DNA of 38,701 nucleotides from a bacterium (lineage in GTDB: Bacteria > SAR324 > XYD2-FULL-50-16). This document shows, in pieces, positions 9,010 to 18,352 of the stretch (within the stretch, counting starts at the first letter, position 1; every line of letters starts with the position of its first letter). A program made the translations under genes and the position numbers. The DNA lies in contig JAHJRI010000074.1 of NCBI GenBank assembly GCA_018830885.1, positions 1 to 38,701 on the forward strand, read 5' to 3'. The notes below the pieces were generated by a model, which saw only the letters and a list, made by a program, of their open reading frames with translations, was not told where the DNA came from and did no database searches.

Positions 9010-11229
9010 ATGTCCTGGAAGAAAACAGCTTGTGTATTATGCGGTAATCATTGCGGTCTGGAAGCGCAGGTAGAAAACAATCACATTGTCAAAATCCGCG
9101 GAGACAAGGACAATCCGATCAGTGAAGGCTATATCTGCAGGAAAGGGGTCAATGTTGCTTATCATCAACACAACAAAGACCGGGTATTGTATCCTTTGAA
9201 GAAGGTGGGAAGTGGATTTGAACGGATATCCTGGGATCAGGCTATCAGCGAGATTGCTGAAAAACTGAAGGCAATTCTCAACCAGCATGGTCCGAAAACG
9301 ATAGCGTCACTGGATGGCGGAGGTGAGTTTAGTTTTCTGAGCACTGCTTTCCCCGTTCGTCTAGTGCGGCGGCTCGGTTCACGGTACAACTATTCCGCCG
9401 CGAACCAGGAGTTTTCCGGCAGGTATTGGGCCCACGGCCTGACATTAGGAAGTCAGAATATTCAGATGGAATCTGATTTTGAAAATAGTGAAGTCCTCAT
9501 GCTGGTCGGGAAAAACCCGATGATGAGTCATCATTTTCCCCAGGCACGGAAAAAATTAAAGAAAATGGCCAAGGACCCTGACCGGCTTCTGATTGTAGTA
9601 GACCCGCGGGATACTGAAACCGCCAGGATCGCCGATATTCATCTCCCCATTCGACCCGGCACGGATGCCCTGCTGATCAAGTCCATGATTTCAATCATTC
9701 TCAAAGAAGGGCTTACCAATAAGGAATATATTGAAAAACACGCAGATGGTTTCAACGAGATTCTGCCGTTGTTTGACGGTTTTGACACCCGTGGCGCGCT
9801 GCAGGTCTGTGATCTTGATTATGATCTGGTTGTCAGGGTATGCAGGGAATTCGCCACCCGCCGGTCAAGCCTGCTTGATGATCTCGGGATATTGATGAAC
9901 CGGCATAGCGCGCTGGTATCCTACCTGCTCGTCGTATTACTGACCCTTTGCGGTCGTATCGGGGTACCGGGCGGAAATTATATGCACGGAGGGGGGTCCA
10001 GGAATAACCCCAGGGATCCGGGGGTATGGCGGACCCTGGCAACGGACATTCCCGCCATCAACGGCATGTTTCCGCCGAATGTGCTGCCGGAAGAAATTAT
10101 GAATAGTCATCAGGATCGCTTGAGAGCGGTGATCTGCTATGCCACGAATCCATTGCGGTCATACGCTGACACCACGGCATATGAAAAAGCCTTTCAAAAT
10201 CTTGATCTGCTGGTGGTAACCGAAATCGCCATGAGCGAGACGGCTGCGCTTGCTCATTATGTTCTCCCCAGCAAAACCGCTTTTGAATCCTGGGATGGGA
10301 GTCCCGGCCAGGGATTTTCAAAAAATATCGCCCGAATGAGTCCTCCAGTGGTGGAAGCGGAAGGAGAGCAGAAAGAAGATACCGAAATATTCACGCTGCT
10401 GGCCGACGCCATGGGGCTGATTCCCCAGATTCCTGAATCCCTCCATGAGGCCGCAAAAAGGGACCTCAATGCATACCGACAGGAGTTAGCGACGTATTTA
10501 ACGACTTTCCCGGAAAGTGGAAAAGTCCTGAACTTTATCGTAGCGAAAACACTGGGCAGCGCAATGGGATCGACGCTTCTGGCGAGCATCTTCCCCATGT
10601 TTATGCAACTATCCAAAACGCGTCAGGAGGAAGCCGCAAAAGCAGGATTCCCCGTGGGCCCGGATCAGGGTCTGTCTATTTATCAAGCCATCATGAACCA
10701 TCCTGAAGGGGTATTGATCGGCCTGCGCGATCCTGAAAAGAACATGGCGCAGATATCGACAGACAACAAAAAAATTCAACTATTTAATTCAGAAGTGGAG
10801 GACTGGATAAAACAAATAAATCCTGGTGATGAAGAAGTTCAGATCAGACCCGATGAACAATATCCCCTGATCCTGATGGCCGGAAGACATATGGACACCA
10901 ACGCTAATACAGCCATGAGAGACCCCGCGTGGAATAAACTCAGAAAACCGTGCCGTCTTGCCATTCACCCGGCGGACGCTGAAGCACTGGGCATCCTCGA
11001 TACACAGAAAGTCAGGGTTGTCACGGAAGCGGGGGAAGAGATCATCGAGTCTGAAATCACGACAGATGCCAGAAAGGGCCAGGTCATCATGCCGCACGGT
11101 TTCGGCCTGGTTTACGATGGGGTTCAATATGGTGTCAATGTCAACCGGTTAACAAAAAACACAAACCGCGATTTTGTTGGGACACCCATGCATCGCTATG
11201 TTCGCTGCCGCGTGGAAGCCACCGGATAA
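9010..11229 (+). CDS. Cytoplasmic molybdopterin oxidoreductase (DMSO-reductase superfamily)
   Basis: 739 residues with a strong GGGAGG ribosome site. Cys8, Cys11, Cys15 and Cys43 form the N-terminal [4Fe-4S] motif (C-x2-C-x3-C-x27-C), followed by the usual R-K-G. There is no Tat signal, so the enzyme should be cytoplasmic. The guanine-dinucleotide cofactor regions are present (V-D-P-R-D-T-E-T-A, I-R-P-G-T-D-A-L-L, C-Y-A-T-N-P-L-R). The C-terminal domain has the H-P-A-D-A-E-A-L-G and G-F-G-L-V-Y motifs. In the stretch expected to hold the Mo ligand (about residues 132-145, A-A-N-Q-E-F-S-G-R-Y-W) there is no Cys or Sec. No partner subunit is adjacent. The substrate is unknown. It follows the HxlR gene but is separated from it by a repeat. 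Confidence 0.85.
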   Translation: MSWKKTACVLCGNHCGLEAQVENNHIVKIRGDKDNPISEGYICRKGVNVAYHQHNKDRVLYPLKKVGSGFERISWDQAISEIAEKLKAILNQHGPKTIASLDGGGEFSFLSTAFPVRLVRRLGSRYNYSAANQEFSGRYWAHGLTLGSQNIQMESDFENSEVLMLVGKNPMMSHHFPQARKKLKKMAKDPDRLLIVVDPRDTETARIADIHLPIRPGTDALLIKSMISIILKEGLTNKEYIEKHADGFNEILPLFDGFDTRGALQVCDLDYDLVVRVCREFATRRSSLLDDLGILMNRHSALVSYLLVVLLTLCGRIGVPGGNYMHGGGSRNNPRDPGVWRTLATDIPAINGMFPPNVLPEEIMNSHQDRLRAVICYATNPLRSYADTTAYEKAFQNLDLLVVTEIAMSETAALAHYVLPSKTAFESWDGSPGQGFSKNIARMSPPVVEAEGEQKEDTEIFTLLADAMGLIPQIPESLHEAAKRDLNAYRQELATYLTTFPESGKVLNFIVAKTLGSAMGSTLLASIFPMFMQLSKTRQEEAAKAGFPVGPDQGLSIYQAIMNHPEGVLIGLRDPEKNMAQISTDNKKIQLFNSEVEDWIKQINPGDEEVQIRPDEQYPLILMAGRHMDTNANTAMRDPAWNKLRKPCRLAIHPADAEALGILDTQKVRVVTEAGEEIIESEITTDARKGQVIMPHGFGLVYDGVQYGVNVNRLTKNTNRDFVGTPMHRYVRCRVEATG

Positions 11230-11305
11230 CAAAGTCATCGCCTGGCGGTTGGGAATCACGGGGTGATCATCAAAGAACAGGTGAGACGGCAAATCCAAAA
11301 TGGAT

Positions 11306-11875
11306 CTACCTCTTGATTTTCAGTTCTTTGATGCTCTTCAGATAAGTAATCGCAATTCTCTTGATCTCGGCTATGGTCATACCCTTCAGTTCCCCTTGAT
11401 CACTCACCGGGCTCAAAAGCTCAAAGGTCTTGCTCATTGCATTAATTGTCTTCTCCTGAGCCGCAATCGTTTTTTTGAGCGATTCGATCAATTCATGGTC
11501 ACTATTCCTGGCAGGCTTATCTTTCCTGGTTTGTTTAGTCTGAACCTTGGGCCCCTGCTCTTTTTTCCACTGACTCAAATAGTTTCTGAGCGTCGTCTCT
11601 TTCATCTCTGAAAAGGCGCTCTGCAGAACATCAAGGGAAGCATCCGTGTTTTTATGCAAATACGCCAGGACCCGCTGACGGTTGCTCTTCTTTTTTATCT
11701 TCTTCGGCTCTTTTATCTTTTTCCTGGGGACAGAACCGAACAGTTTCCGTTTAAGCCTGTAGAATTCCGACTTCAGGGTGACTGGGTTGATATCCGGAAG
11801 TTGTTTCTGCAAATCATCCAGAGAGATGTGGGGGGTTGTCTTTAGTACGTCTTCGATTTTTTGTCTGGCACTCAT
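11306..11875 (-). CDS. Uncharacterised basic protein with two helix-turn-helix-like halves
   Basis: 189 residues behind a good AAGGAG site. Two similar blocks (about 1-45: I-S-L-D-D-L-Q-K-Q-L-P-D-I-N-P-V-T-L; and about 65-105: A-S-L-D-V-L-Q-S-A-F-S-E-M-K-E-T-T-L-R-N-Y-L) look like duplicated winged-helix or HTH units, joined by a Lys-rich linker. The C-terminus is a helical segment, possibly a coiled coil. I do not recognise a named family. DNA binding is an inference from charge and repeat pattern. Confidence 0.6.
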   Translation of the reverse strand: MSARQKIEDVLKTTPHISLDDLQKQLPDINPVTLKSEFYRLKRKLFGSVPRKKIKEPKKIKKKSNRQRVLAYLHKNTDASLDVLQSAFSEMKETTLRNYLSQWKKEQGPKVQTKQTRKDKPARNSDHELIESLKKTIAAQEKTINAMSKTFELLSPVSDQGELKGMTIAEIKRIAITYLKSIKELKIKR

Positions 11876-11950
11876 ATTCGCTCCTTATTGAAATTGTTGT
11901 TGCTCACACTATAGTAAACCATGAACAGATGTCAATATTCACGTTTGAAT

Positions 11951-12123
11951 GGGTGCACCAAATTTGTGTGGGTACCTGTAAGCGGAAAGAGGTTGTTTGT
12001 TCAGAAAACCTTGGAAGCCAGGGATGGATTCCAGGAGCTCCAAGGATGGATGCATGCGTTTTTCTGAATAAATAACCTCTTGAAGCGGTTATGATCACAT
12101 ACCCACATGTTTTTGGTGCACCC
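11951..12123. mobile_element. Repeat A2: best-preserved 173-bp MITE-like element
   Basis: Perfect 12-bp terminal inverted repeats GGGTGCACCAAA / TTTGGTGCACCC, flanked by an exact 8-bp duplication GTTTGAAT (11943-11950 and 12124-12131). The arms pair over about 70 bases with few mismatches (for example AAGAGGTTGTTTGTTCAGAAAA with its right-arm counterpart). The central core is CCTTGGAAGCCAGGGATGG... No coding capacity. Confidence 0.88.
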
Positions 12124-12475
12124 GTTTGAATTCAATAATGATTTTTATTGCGCAGGTGAATGCAGAGACGATTCTCTGTTTGGATAAGCGATTCACAGGA
12201 TGGTTGACCTGATGATGGGGCTGGGGCAACCGCATCTTCAACTGAAATTTCAGAGAAACCAGGAAATAGCCAGGCGTATCCGCATGAATGCCGGTTCTGA
12301 CAAACAAGGTCAAATTGACTCTTCGAACATCATGGCAGGTGGCTTTCCTTTTTGTCTTTTCATTGACAAAAGCGCTGGTTTTGCTATACTTAACGTCTGA
12401 CAATCAGCAAATTGACATTCCCGGAAGTGACCACCCGGTCAAATGGTTGAACCTGCGTAGAGAGCAGTCCTGTTC
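12124..12475. other. Intergenic, no gene seen
   Basis: Between repeat A2 and the zinc-protease-like gene. Frames here have no recognisable domain or ribosome site. The promoter of the downstream three-gene cluster presumably lies here, but I see no clear match. Confidence 0.4.
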
Positions 12476-12952
12476 ATGGATGATATTGTAAGCAAGCAGA
12501 TCGTGGGGTGGCGCGAATGGGTTTCTTTACCTGAACTGGGAATCCCGGTGATCAAGGCCAAGCTTGATACGGGAGCGCGCACTTCAGTCCTTCATGCCAG
12601 TTTTATTGAGCCTTTGAATAAAAATCAACAGCAGGTCCGCTTTTGTGTCCACCCGCTGCAGCACAACAACGAAAAAGAGGTTATCTGTACTGCAAAGGTG
12701 ACTGATTACCGTCGTATCGTTGATTCCGGGGGCCATCCGGAAATGCGCTTCATCATCCAGACGGTGCTTAGAATCGGGGATCTGAGCCTGCCCCTGGAAC
12801 TCAGCCTGACGGATCGTGAACAGATGCGATTCAGGCTTCTGCTGGGTCGCACTGCCATTCGCGATTTTCTAATTGTTGATCCGGCGCTGTCTTTCACCCT
12901 TGAAAAGCCGAAATCCAAAAAAAAGAAAAGCTATCCGGCAGCAAAAAATTAA
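12476..12952 (+). CDS. Retropepsin-like ATP-dependent zinc protease family protein (RimK-associated)
   Basis: 158 residues. The family signature is near the N-terminus: V-G-W-R-E-W-V-S-L-P-E-L-G, then A-K-L-D-T-G-A-R-T-S-V-L-H-A, which carries the aspartyl-protease-like D-T-G. The end has L-L-G-R-T-A-I-R-D-F-L-I-V-D-P, followed by a Lys-rich tail. This small family is known to sit next to RimK-type ligases, and a RimK gene follows two genes later. Its biochemical role is not firmly established; the name comes from family annotation. Confidence 0.82.
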   Translation: MDDIVSKQIVGWREWVSLPELGIPVIKAKLDTGARTSVLHASFIEPLNKNQQQVRFCVHPLQHNNEKEVICTAKVTDYRRIVDSGGHPEMRFIIQTVLRIGDLSLPLELSLTDREQMRFRLLLGRTAIRDFLIVDPALSFTLEKPKSKKKKSYPAAKN

Positions 12953-13006
12953 CACCGCTGCTGCATCCATGTGTCCTGCCAGCAACCAACGATTGACGGT
13001 AACAGC

Positions 13007-14047
13007 ATGAACAAAAAGAGGGTCAGAGAAGGATTTTCAATCGGCGGGCGAATTGTCAACCCGGGTGAGTCCCAGACACTTGAACTGGATGTGGCAAGGC
13101 TTTATACCCATACGCCCATCACCATCCCTGTCCATGTGATATCGGGGAAAAACGATGGCCCACGACTTTTCGTCAGTGCAGCCGTTCACGGTGATGAGAT
13201 CAATGGCGTCGAAATCATCCGCCGCCTGCTAGCCCAAAAATCCCTTGCAAAGCTGCGGGGCATCCTGGTTGCGGTTCCGGTGGTCAATGTGCATGGATTT
13301 ATTTCGCACAGTCGGTACCTGCCTGACCGTCGAGACCTGAACCGGTCATTTCCGGGAAATGAAAATGGATCCCTGGCGTCCAGGCTGGCAAGGCTTTTCC
13401 TGCGGGAGATTGTGGACAAATGCACCCACGGTATCGATCTCCACACCGCGTCCGGACATCGATTCAATCTGCCTCAGATTCGGGCCTCCCTGGTTGATGA
13501 AGAAACACTCCGCCTGGCCCAGGCCTTCGGTCCACCAGTCATCCTGGACGCCAATATACGGGATGGATCACTTCGTCAGTCTGTGGCAGAAAATGGGAAG
13601 CCGTTTCTCCTTTATGAAGCGGGTGAAGTCCTCCGTTTTGATGAGTTCTCCATTCGGGTGGGTGTGACCGGGATCCTCTCGGTGATGAGATTGTTGGGCA
13701 TGCTGCCGGGAAAACCCGGCAGGAATAAACTAAAACCGTTTGTGGCCCATTCCAGTACCTGGGTACGTGCTCCCCAGAGCGGAATCCTTCAGGTGGACTG
13801 TGTGCTCGGGGCACAGGTGTCAAAGGGTGATCGGCTGGGAAGAATCTCCGGGCCAATGGGTGAAAATGAACTGGCGATCACAGCCCCTGCGGATGGGGTC
13901 ATCATAGCAACACTGAAACTTCCGCTGGTGAACAAAGGTGATGCTGTATTTCATCTTGCGCGACTCAAGGGAAGCGAGGGTGACCCAGGAGATCTTTCTG
14001 TTGAGGAAGAATGGCAACCCCATGAACAGGATCCGCGACTGCAGTAA
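13007..14047 (+). CDS. Succinylglutamate desuccinylase/aspartoacylase family protein
   Basis: 346 residues from ATG 13007; a GTG at 12971 is possible but adds residues with no family match. Zinc-carboxypeptidase fold motifs are visible: S-A-A-V-H-G-D-E-I-N-G (zinc ligands His and Glu), then D-R-R-D-L-N-R-S-F-P-G-N, then G-I-D-L-H-T-A-S (third zinc ligand His). A C-terminal biotinyl/lipoyl-like barrel (about 255-330, A-P-Q-S-G-I-L... A-P-A-D-G-V-I) is usual in this subfamily. It lies between the zinc-protease-like gene and rimK, a known neighbourhood, and would hydrolyse an acyl or peptide-like amide. The actual substrate is not known. Confidence 0.85.
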   Translation: MNKKRVREGFSIGGRIVNPGESQTLELDVARLYTHTPITIPVHVISGKNDGPRLFVSAAVHGDEINGVEIIRRLLAQKSLAKLRGILVAVPVVNVHGFISHSRYLPDRRDLNRSFPGNENGSLASRLARLFLREIVDKCTHGIDLHTASGHRFNLPQIRASLVDEETLRLAQAFGPPVILDANIRDGSLRQSVAENGKPFLLYEAGEVLRFDEFSIRVGVTGILSVMRLLGMLPGKPGRNKLKPFVAHSSTWVRAPQSGILQVDCVLGAQVSKGDRLGRISGPMGENELAITAPADGVIIATLKLPLVNKGDAVFHLARLKGSEGDPGDLSVEEEWQPHEQDPRLQ

Positions 14048-14075
14048 ACAGAAGAGCATCAATCGAGAGTTCCAT

Positions 14076-15248
14076 ATGAAAATAGCCATCCTTTCCAGAA
14101 GCCCCCGGGCTTACAGTACAAAACGTCTCAGGGAAGCCGCTAAAGCACGGGGCCATGAAGTCCGGGTTTTTGACACCTTGAAGTTTTCCATATTCATTGA
14201 GAAGAAGAAACCGCAGCTTCACTATCGCAATAAATCATTCGGCCGTTATGACGCCATTATTCCCCGGATCGGTGCTTCCATTACGTTTTTTGGTACGGCA
14301 GTGGTGCGGCATTTTGAACAGATGGGTGTTTATACACTCAGTTCTTCACAGGCAATCGGTGTATCCCGCGACAAACTCCGTGCCAGCCAGATTCTGAGCA
14401 GCCACGATATTGGCACGCCCGCCACGGCATTTGTGCGAGACAAAGACGCTGTCATACCGGCCATCGAAAAAGTCGGGGGTGCCCCGGTGATTATCAAGCT
14501 GCTGGAAGGAACCCAGGGCGTTGGTGTGATCCTGGCTGACACGGTCAAAACAGCACAGGCAATTGTAGAAACCCTGCAGAGTACAAAGCAGAACGTTCTG
14601 ATACAGAAATTTGTAGCAGAAAGCAAAGGACGTGACATCCGCTGCCTGGTCGTCGGCGGAAAAGTCGTGGCCGCCATGCGCAGGACGGCAGTTGGCGATG
14701 AGTTCCGGAGTAATGTCCATCGGGGTGGCCTGGTTGAAGCGGTTCAACTGAGCCCCCAATATGAGGCAACCGCCATCCTGGCTGCGCAAATCCTTGGCCT
14801 GAGTGTTGCGGGCGTTGACCTCCTGGAGGGCAATGCCGGACCACAGGTCATGGAAGTAAATTCCTCACCGGGATTTGAAGGCATCGAAAGGGCAACCAAG
14901 ATCGATGTGGCCGGAGCCGTCATTGAACACCTTGAGGAGGAAGCCAGCTTTCCTGAAGTGGACATTCGGCAACGGTTGACACTAAAGGCCGGTTACTCAA
15001 TAGTTGAAATTCCAATTACAGACGATTCGGAACTGGTCCACAAATCGCTGTTTAACTCAAACCTTAAAGAGCGGGATATCCTCGTGCTCAGTATCAACCG
15101 TAGCGGTTTAACCATACCCAACCCCAGGGGGACGCGGGAAATTCTTCCCGGGGACACGCTCTTGTGTTTCGGCAAGCAGACAACCCTCAAGGAACTGATT
15201 CCCAAGCGACGTCAATCGACCCGCAAAAGCAAATCAAACCCTGCTTGA
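14076..15248 (+). CDS. rimK: RimK-type ATP-grasp amino-acid ligase with C-terminal TrkA-C domain
   Basis: 390 residues from ATG 14076. GAGAG lies upstream and the conserved M-K-I-A-I-L-S-R opening is at this start; the open frame extends further upstream, overlapping the preceding gene, but without similarity. Residues 1-290 are a RimK-type ligase: I-P-R-I-G-A-S, the ATP-grasp loop L-E-G-T-Q-G-V-G-V, K-G-R-D-I-R, and the metal-binding E-V-N-S-S-P-G-F-E-G. Such ligases add glutamate or similar residues to a protein or small molecule. Residues about 310-375 match a TrkA-C (RCK-C) domain, ending R-E-I-L-P-G-D-T-L-L-C-F-G, which usually senses small ligands in transporters. This extra domain is unlike E. 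coli RimK. The gene closes a three-gene cluster, so processing of the RimK product by its neighbours is a fair inference. Confidence 0.88.
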   Translation: MKIAILSRSPRAYSTKRLREAAKARGHEVRVFDTLKFSIFIEKKKPQLHYRNKSFGRYDAIIPRIGASITFFGTAVVRHFEQMGVYTLSSSQAIGVSRDKLRASQILSSHDIGTPATAFVRDKDAVIPAIEKVGGAPVIIKLLEGTQGVGVILADTVKTAQAIVETLQSTKQNVLIQKFVAESKGRDIRCLVVGGKVVAAMRRTAVGDEFRSNVHRGGLVEAVQLSPQYEATAILAAQILGLSVAGVDLLEGNAGPQVMEVNSSPGFEGIERATKIDVAGAVIEHLEEEASFPEVDIRQRLTLKAGYSIVEIPITDDSELVHKSLFNSNLKERDILVLSINRSGLTIPNPRGTREILPGDTLLCFGKQTTLKELIPKRRQSTRKSKSNPA

Positions 15249-15435
15249 TCAGACAGTTCCGTTCCCAATGCTCGCTCTCAGAAAATCCGCTATTTCCAGG
15301 GCCTGCAGATATTCTGAATAAGGAATGGAATTTGATGAACAAATTCGGGGATGGGTGTCCATAATCAGCGATGCAGGTCCCCGGGAACGCTGCACCGCTG
15401 ATATCTTTTGAGAATGTTAATAAACAGGGGGAATT

Positions 15436-16389
15436 ATGACTACATATCAGTTGGGAAAAAGTGAATTACAAGTAAGTCGTCTTGGATTAGGCTGTATGGG
15501 AATGTCTGAGTTTTATGGGGCAAGTGACGAAAAGGAGTCTATTGCAACGCTGCATGCGGCCCTTGAACTGGGCATCAATTTTTTTGATACAGCCGATATA
15601 TACGGTCAAGGGAAAAACGAAGCGCTTTTATCCAGGGCATTCAGGGATCGTTGGGACCGAATCGTCCTGGCGACGAAATTCGGGGTGATGCGTGATCAGC
15701 AGGGAGGCATGGTTGGCATCGGTGGACGTCCCGAATATGTCAAAGAGGCATGTGAGAAAAGCTTACAACGACTGGGTATCGAGGTAATCGATTTATATTA
15801 TGCGCATCGTATTAATCCCGATATACCGATTGAAGAGACCGTCGGCGCCATGAAAGACCTGGTCACCCAGGGCAAAGTGCGCTTTATCGGTCTCAGTGAA
15901 GCTTCTCCACAGGATATTAAGCGCGCCCATGCCGTTCATCCGCTCACCGCATTGCAAACTGAGTATTCACTGTGGAGCCGTGAACCGGAAAATGAAATTC
16001 TTCAGACATGCAGAGATTTACAGATTGCCTTTGTGCCCTACAGTCCCCTTGGCCGGGGATTTTTAACCGGTAAAATTCCGAATAGAGACGTTCTTGAAAA
16101 AGATGACTGGCGGCTGAACAATCCTCGATTTCAAGCGGAGGCGTTTGAAAAAAACAGGGTATATGTTGAACTGGTTGAGGAAATCGCTGCCAGGAAAAAT
16201 ATCACGCCTGCTCAGGTTGCACTTGCCTGGGTTTTAAACCAGGGAGAGGATATCTTTCCAATTCCCGGTACCCGCAAAATATCGCGACTTAAAGAGAATC
16301 TGGCTGCGCTTCAGGTTCAATTTTCTGCGGAAGAACTGTCAGACATAAATAAGAAACTGCCTCAATCACCTTTCGGGAACCGGTATTAA
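15436..16389 (+). CDS. Aldo/keto reductase
   Basis: 317 residues with GGGGGAA before the ATG. The AKR signature is complete: L-G-L-G-C-M-G-M-S near the start, catalytic Asp and Tyr in F-D-T-A-D-I-Y-G, Lys in L-A-T-K-F-G, and His in Y-Y-A-H-R-I. The NADP-binding end is [13 protein letters not shown]. Length is typical. It should reduce aldehydes or ketones with NADPH in the cytoplasm. It stands alone, so the substrate is not indicated. Confidence 0.92.
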   Translation: MTTYQLGKSELQVSRLGLGCMGMSEFYGASDEKESIATLHAALELGINFFDTADIYGQGKNEALLSRAFRDRWDRIVLATKFGVMRDQQGGMVGIGGRPEYVKEACEKSLQRLGIEVIDLYYAHRINPDIPIEETVGAMKDLVTQGKVRFIGLSEASPQDIKRAHAVHPLTALQTEYSLWSREPENEILQTCRDLQIAFVPYSPLGRGFLTGKIPNRDVLEKDDWRLNNPRFQAEAFEKNRVYVELVEEIAARKNITPAQVALAWVLNQGEDIFPIPGTRKISRLKENLAALQVQFSAEELSDINKKLPQSPFGNRY

Positions 16390-16678
16390 GCAAACCATTC
16401 CGATGACTGTGGTCTGCCTGCTCTGCCGATCAGATCCAATCGAGCCGGTCTATGATCAGTCGGCTTTGAGCATAACCATTGACCCATGCAAGTGCTTTTC
16501 AAGCTTCCATTCTTGATGATCCGTTTTGAATATTCAGGATGGCCAAAGCAGGCAAAATCAACCTATGTCGTACAGATGTGAAAATGGTCCCATCCTGGCC
16601 GGAAAACCAATCAATGGGGGATGAACGATATCCACGGCATTGAAATGATTGTGTCAGGATTGTTGACACTGGTAACAA

Positions 16679-17599
16679 CTAACCGCGAAGATAATCGCCG
16701 GCGCTTAAGGCGGCAACCGTTGCTTCTCCCACCGCGGTCGTAACCTGGCGGTACTTTTTTGCGATACAATCACCAGCCGCGAAAACGCCGGGGATATTGG
16801 TTTTCATGTCGGGGTCAACAACGATCTCTTTTCGGTCATTCAGCGCCACCAGCCCATCCAAAAACTCGGTATTCGGCAAATAACCGACAAACAGAAAAAC
16901 GCCGGATACATTTATTTCAGATAGTTTACCGGTGGGCAGGTGTTCAATGCGAACGGTTTTCAGGTTGTCATCACCAACAAACTCCCTTGGCTCCGATTCC
17001 ATGAAGAAATTTATCTTGGGATTGGCTTTCGCAATCTTTACGGCATGCTCAAAGGCTTGAAAGTGATCGAATTGGTGAACAATGGTGACTTTGCTGGCAA
17101 TCCTGGTCAGGCTGTCCGCCTCTTCAAGAGCTGAATTTCCCCCACCGATAACCATGATCTCCTTATCTTGAAAAAAATCACCGTCGCAAGTGGCACAATA
17201 GGAAATACCGGTTCCCCTGAATTTATCCTCACCTGGCAGATTCAGGGAGCGTGGACGACCGCCGGGTGTCAGGATGATGGCACGGGATTTAAATATTTGT
17301 CCATCGTCCAAAGTCACGGCTTTAATCTCACTCCGGAGATCGTATTCAATGATGTTGATGTTGGATTTGATGGTACAACCAAACTCCCTGGCCTGTTTTT
17401 TCATCACTCTGGCCAAAGAATATCCCTTGGTCGTCTCAACGCCAGGATAATTGGCGATTTCATCAGTTACCACAATTTGTCCCCCGATCGCGCCGATGTT
17501 CAGCACCAGGGTTTTCAGTTTCGCTCGTGAAGCATAGATACCCGCCGTTAAACCAGCAGGCCCGCCACCCAGGATCATGACGTCATAAATCGTATCCAT
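16679..17599 (-). CDS. trxB: Thioredoxin reductase, atypical nucleotide-binding motif
   Basis: 306 residues from ATG 17599, behind AAGAGAA; a longer frame to 17674 would run through a tandem repeat and adds no conserved sequence. The FAD site G-G-G-P-A-G-L-T-A-G, the redox pair C135-A-T-C138-D-G and the closing G-D-C-I-A-K-K-Y-R-Q are all normal. In the second nucleotide-binding domain G-G-G-N-S-A-L-E-E-A is present. However, the H-R-R-x-x-x-R segment that binds the NADPH 2'-phosphate in classical enzymes is replaced by H-Q-F-D-H-F-Q. Thioredoxin reductases without the usual NADPH motif are known from Desulfovibrio, so another electron donor is possible. The gene lies downstream of an unusual thioredoxin on the same strand. 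Confidence 0.92.
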   Translation of the reverse strand: MDTIYDVMILGGGPAGLTAGIYASRAKLKTLVLNIGAIGGQIVVTDEIANYPGVETTKGYSLARVMKKQAREFGCTIKSNINIIEYDLRSEIKAVTLDDGQIFKSRAIILTPGGRPRSLNLPGEDKFRGTGISYCATCDGDFFQDKEIMVIGGGNSALEEADSLTRIASKVTIVHQFDHFQAFEHAVKIAKANPKINFFMESEPREFVGDDNLKTVRIEHLPTGKLSEINVSGVFLFVGYLPNTEFLDGLVALNDRKEIVVDPDMKTNIPGVFAAGDCIAKKYRQVTTAVGEATVAALSAGDYLRG

Positions 17600-17620
17600 T
17601 GGTATTCTCTTGATTTGAAT

Positions 17621-17650
17621 TCTTATCCGGTTTGGTCTTATCCGGTTTGG
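17621..17650. repeat. 15-bp perfect tandem duplication upstream of trxB
   Basis: TCTTATCCGGTTTGG occurs twice with no gap, between the trxB start (17599) and the hairpin at 17664-17704. It lies in the leader of trxB. Confidence 0.8.
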
Positions 17651-17663
17651 ATCGGTGAATCGG

Positions 17664-17704
17664 TAAAAAGCCATTCAATGATCCAGTCGGAGAATGGCTT
17701 TTTA
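17664..17704 (-). terminator. Hairpin between thioredoxin and trxB (terminator or attenuator)
   Basis: Perfect 13-bp stem, TAAAAAGCCATTC at 17664-17676 and GAATGGCTTTTTA at 17692-17704, with a 15-base loop. Read on the minus strand it ends GAATGGCTTTTTA, which fits a rho-independent terminator. It may limit read-through from the thioredoxin gene into trxB. Confidence 0.65.
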
Positions 17705-17737
17705 CAAATGACATGGCGTTTTTCCGCTAAAATGGCG

Positions 17738-18091
17738 TTAAGCAGCAGCCTGGTTGAAATTTGTGTTTAGATTCGCTTTGACTTGACTGGTACTTTGAAT
17801 ACCGGATGTCGCCTGAACCAGTTGTCCATTTTTATAATAGACAACAAATGGCAGACTCATGAAATTTTTACATTCAGGCAGGTTACGGATGACGCCCGCT
17901 TCAGGGTGATCAAATTCCATGTCGGCAAACTTGACGTCAGTGTATTCATCTTCCAGATCTTCCATCGCTTCATACACCGGAATACACATCGGTCCCATTC
18001 TACCACAGCAAATCATCACATTATCATGTTCCTGGACGAGGGCATTAACATCAGCGGCACTATTCATATGCGTTAAATTTGTTTCAAGCAT
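17738..18091 (-). CDS. Atypical thioredoxin-like protein with C-C-G-R-M-G-P-M-C active site
   Basis: 117 residues with the thioredoxin order: central strand (D-N-V-M-I), redox site, helix, D-V-K-F-A-D-M-E-F-D, then the cis-proline segment S-L-P-F-V-V-Y-Y-K-N-G. The usual W-C-G-P-C is replaced by C-C-G-R-M-G-P-M-C, so the redox cysteines are spaced C-x6-C (or C-x7-C), which differs from the normal C-x2-C. Length is typical for thioredoxin. It lies just upstream of the atypical trxB on the same strand, so the two probably form a dedicated redox pair. Confidence 0.8.
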   Translation of the reverse strand: MLETNLTHMNSAADVNALVQEHDNVMICCGRMGPMCIPVYEAMEDLEDEYTDVKFADMEFDHPEAGVIRNLPECKNFMSLPFVVYYKNGQLVQATSGIQSTSQVKANLNTNFNQAAA

Positions 18092-18352
18092 CTCAATCTC
18101 ACTTATTCGGGTTATCTCTAAAAGCTAAAATCGTTTTCTCGGCTGGCGTCTGGCTTTACCAACGGACTAGATTTAAGAATTGAAAACTATAAGTGTTTTT
18201 TCAATAACCGTACCAGAAGCCAATAATGATCTTTTATGACTATTTTAAACTATTATAATAAATAGTTACATCTTAATTAAAAGCTATGGAATGAAATACC
18301 ATCTCCCAGCATCAGCGTTACTATTTACGTTAACATGTTTACACTGATAAAC

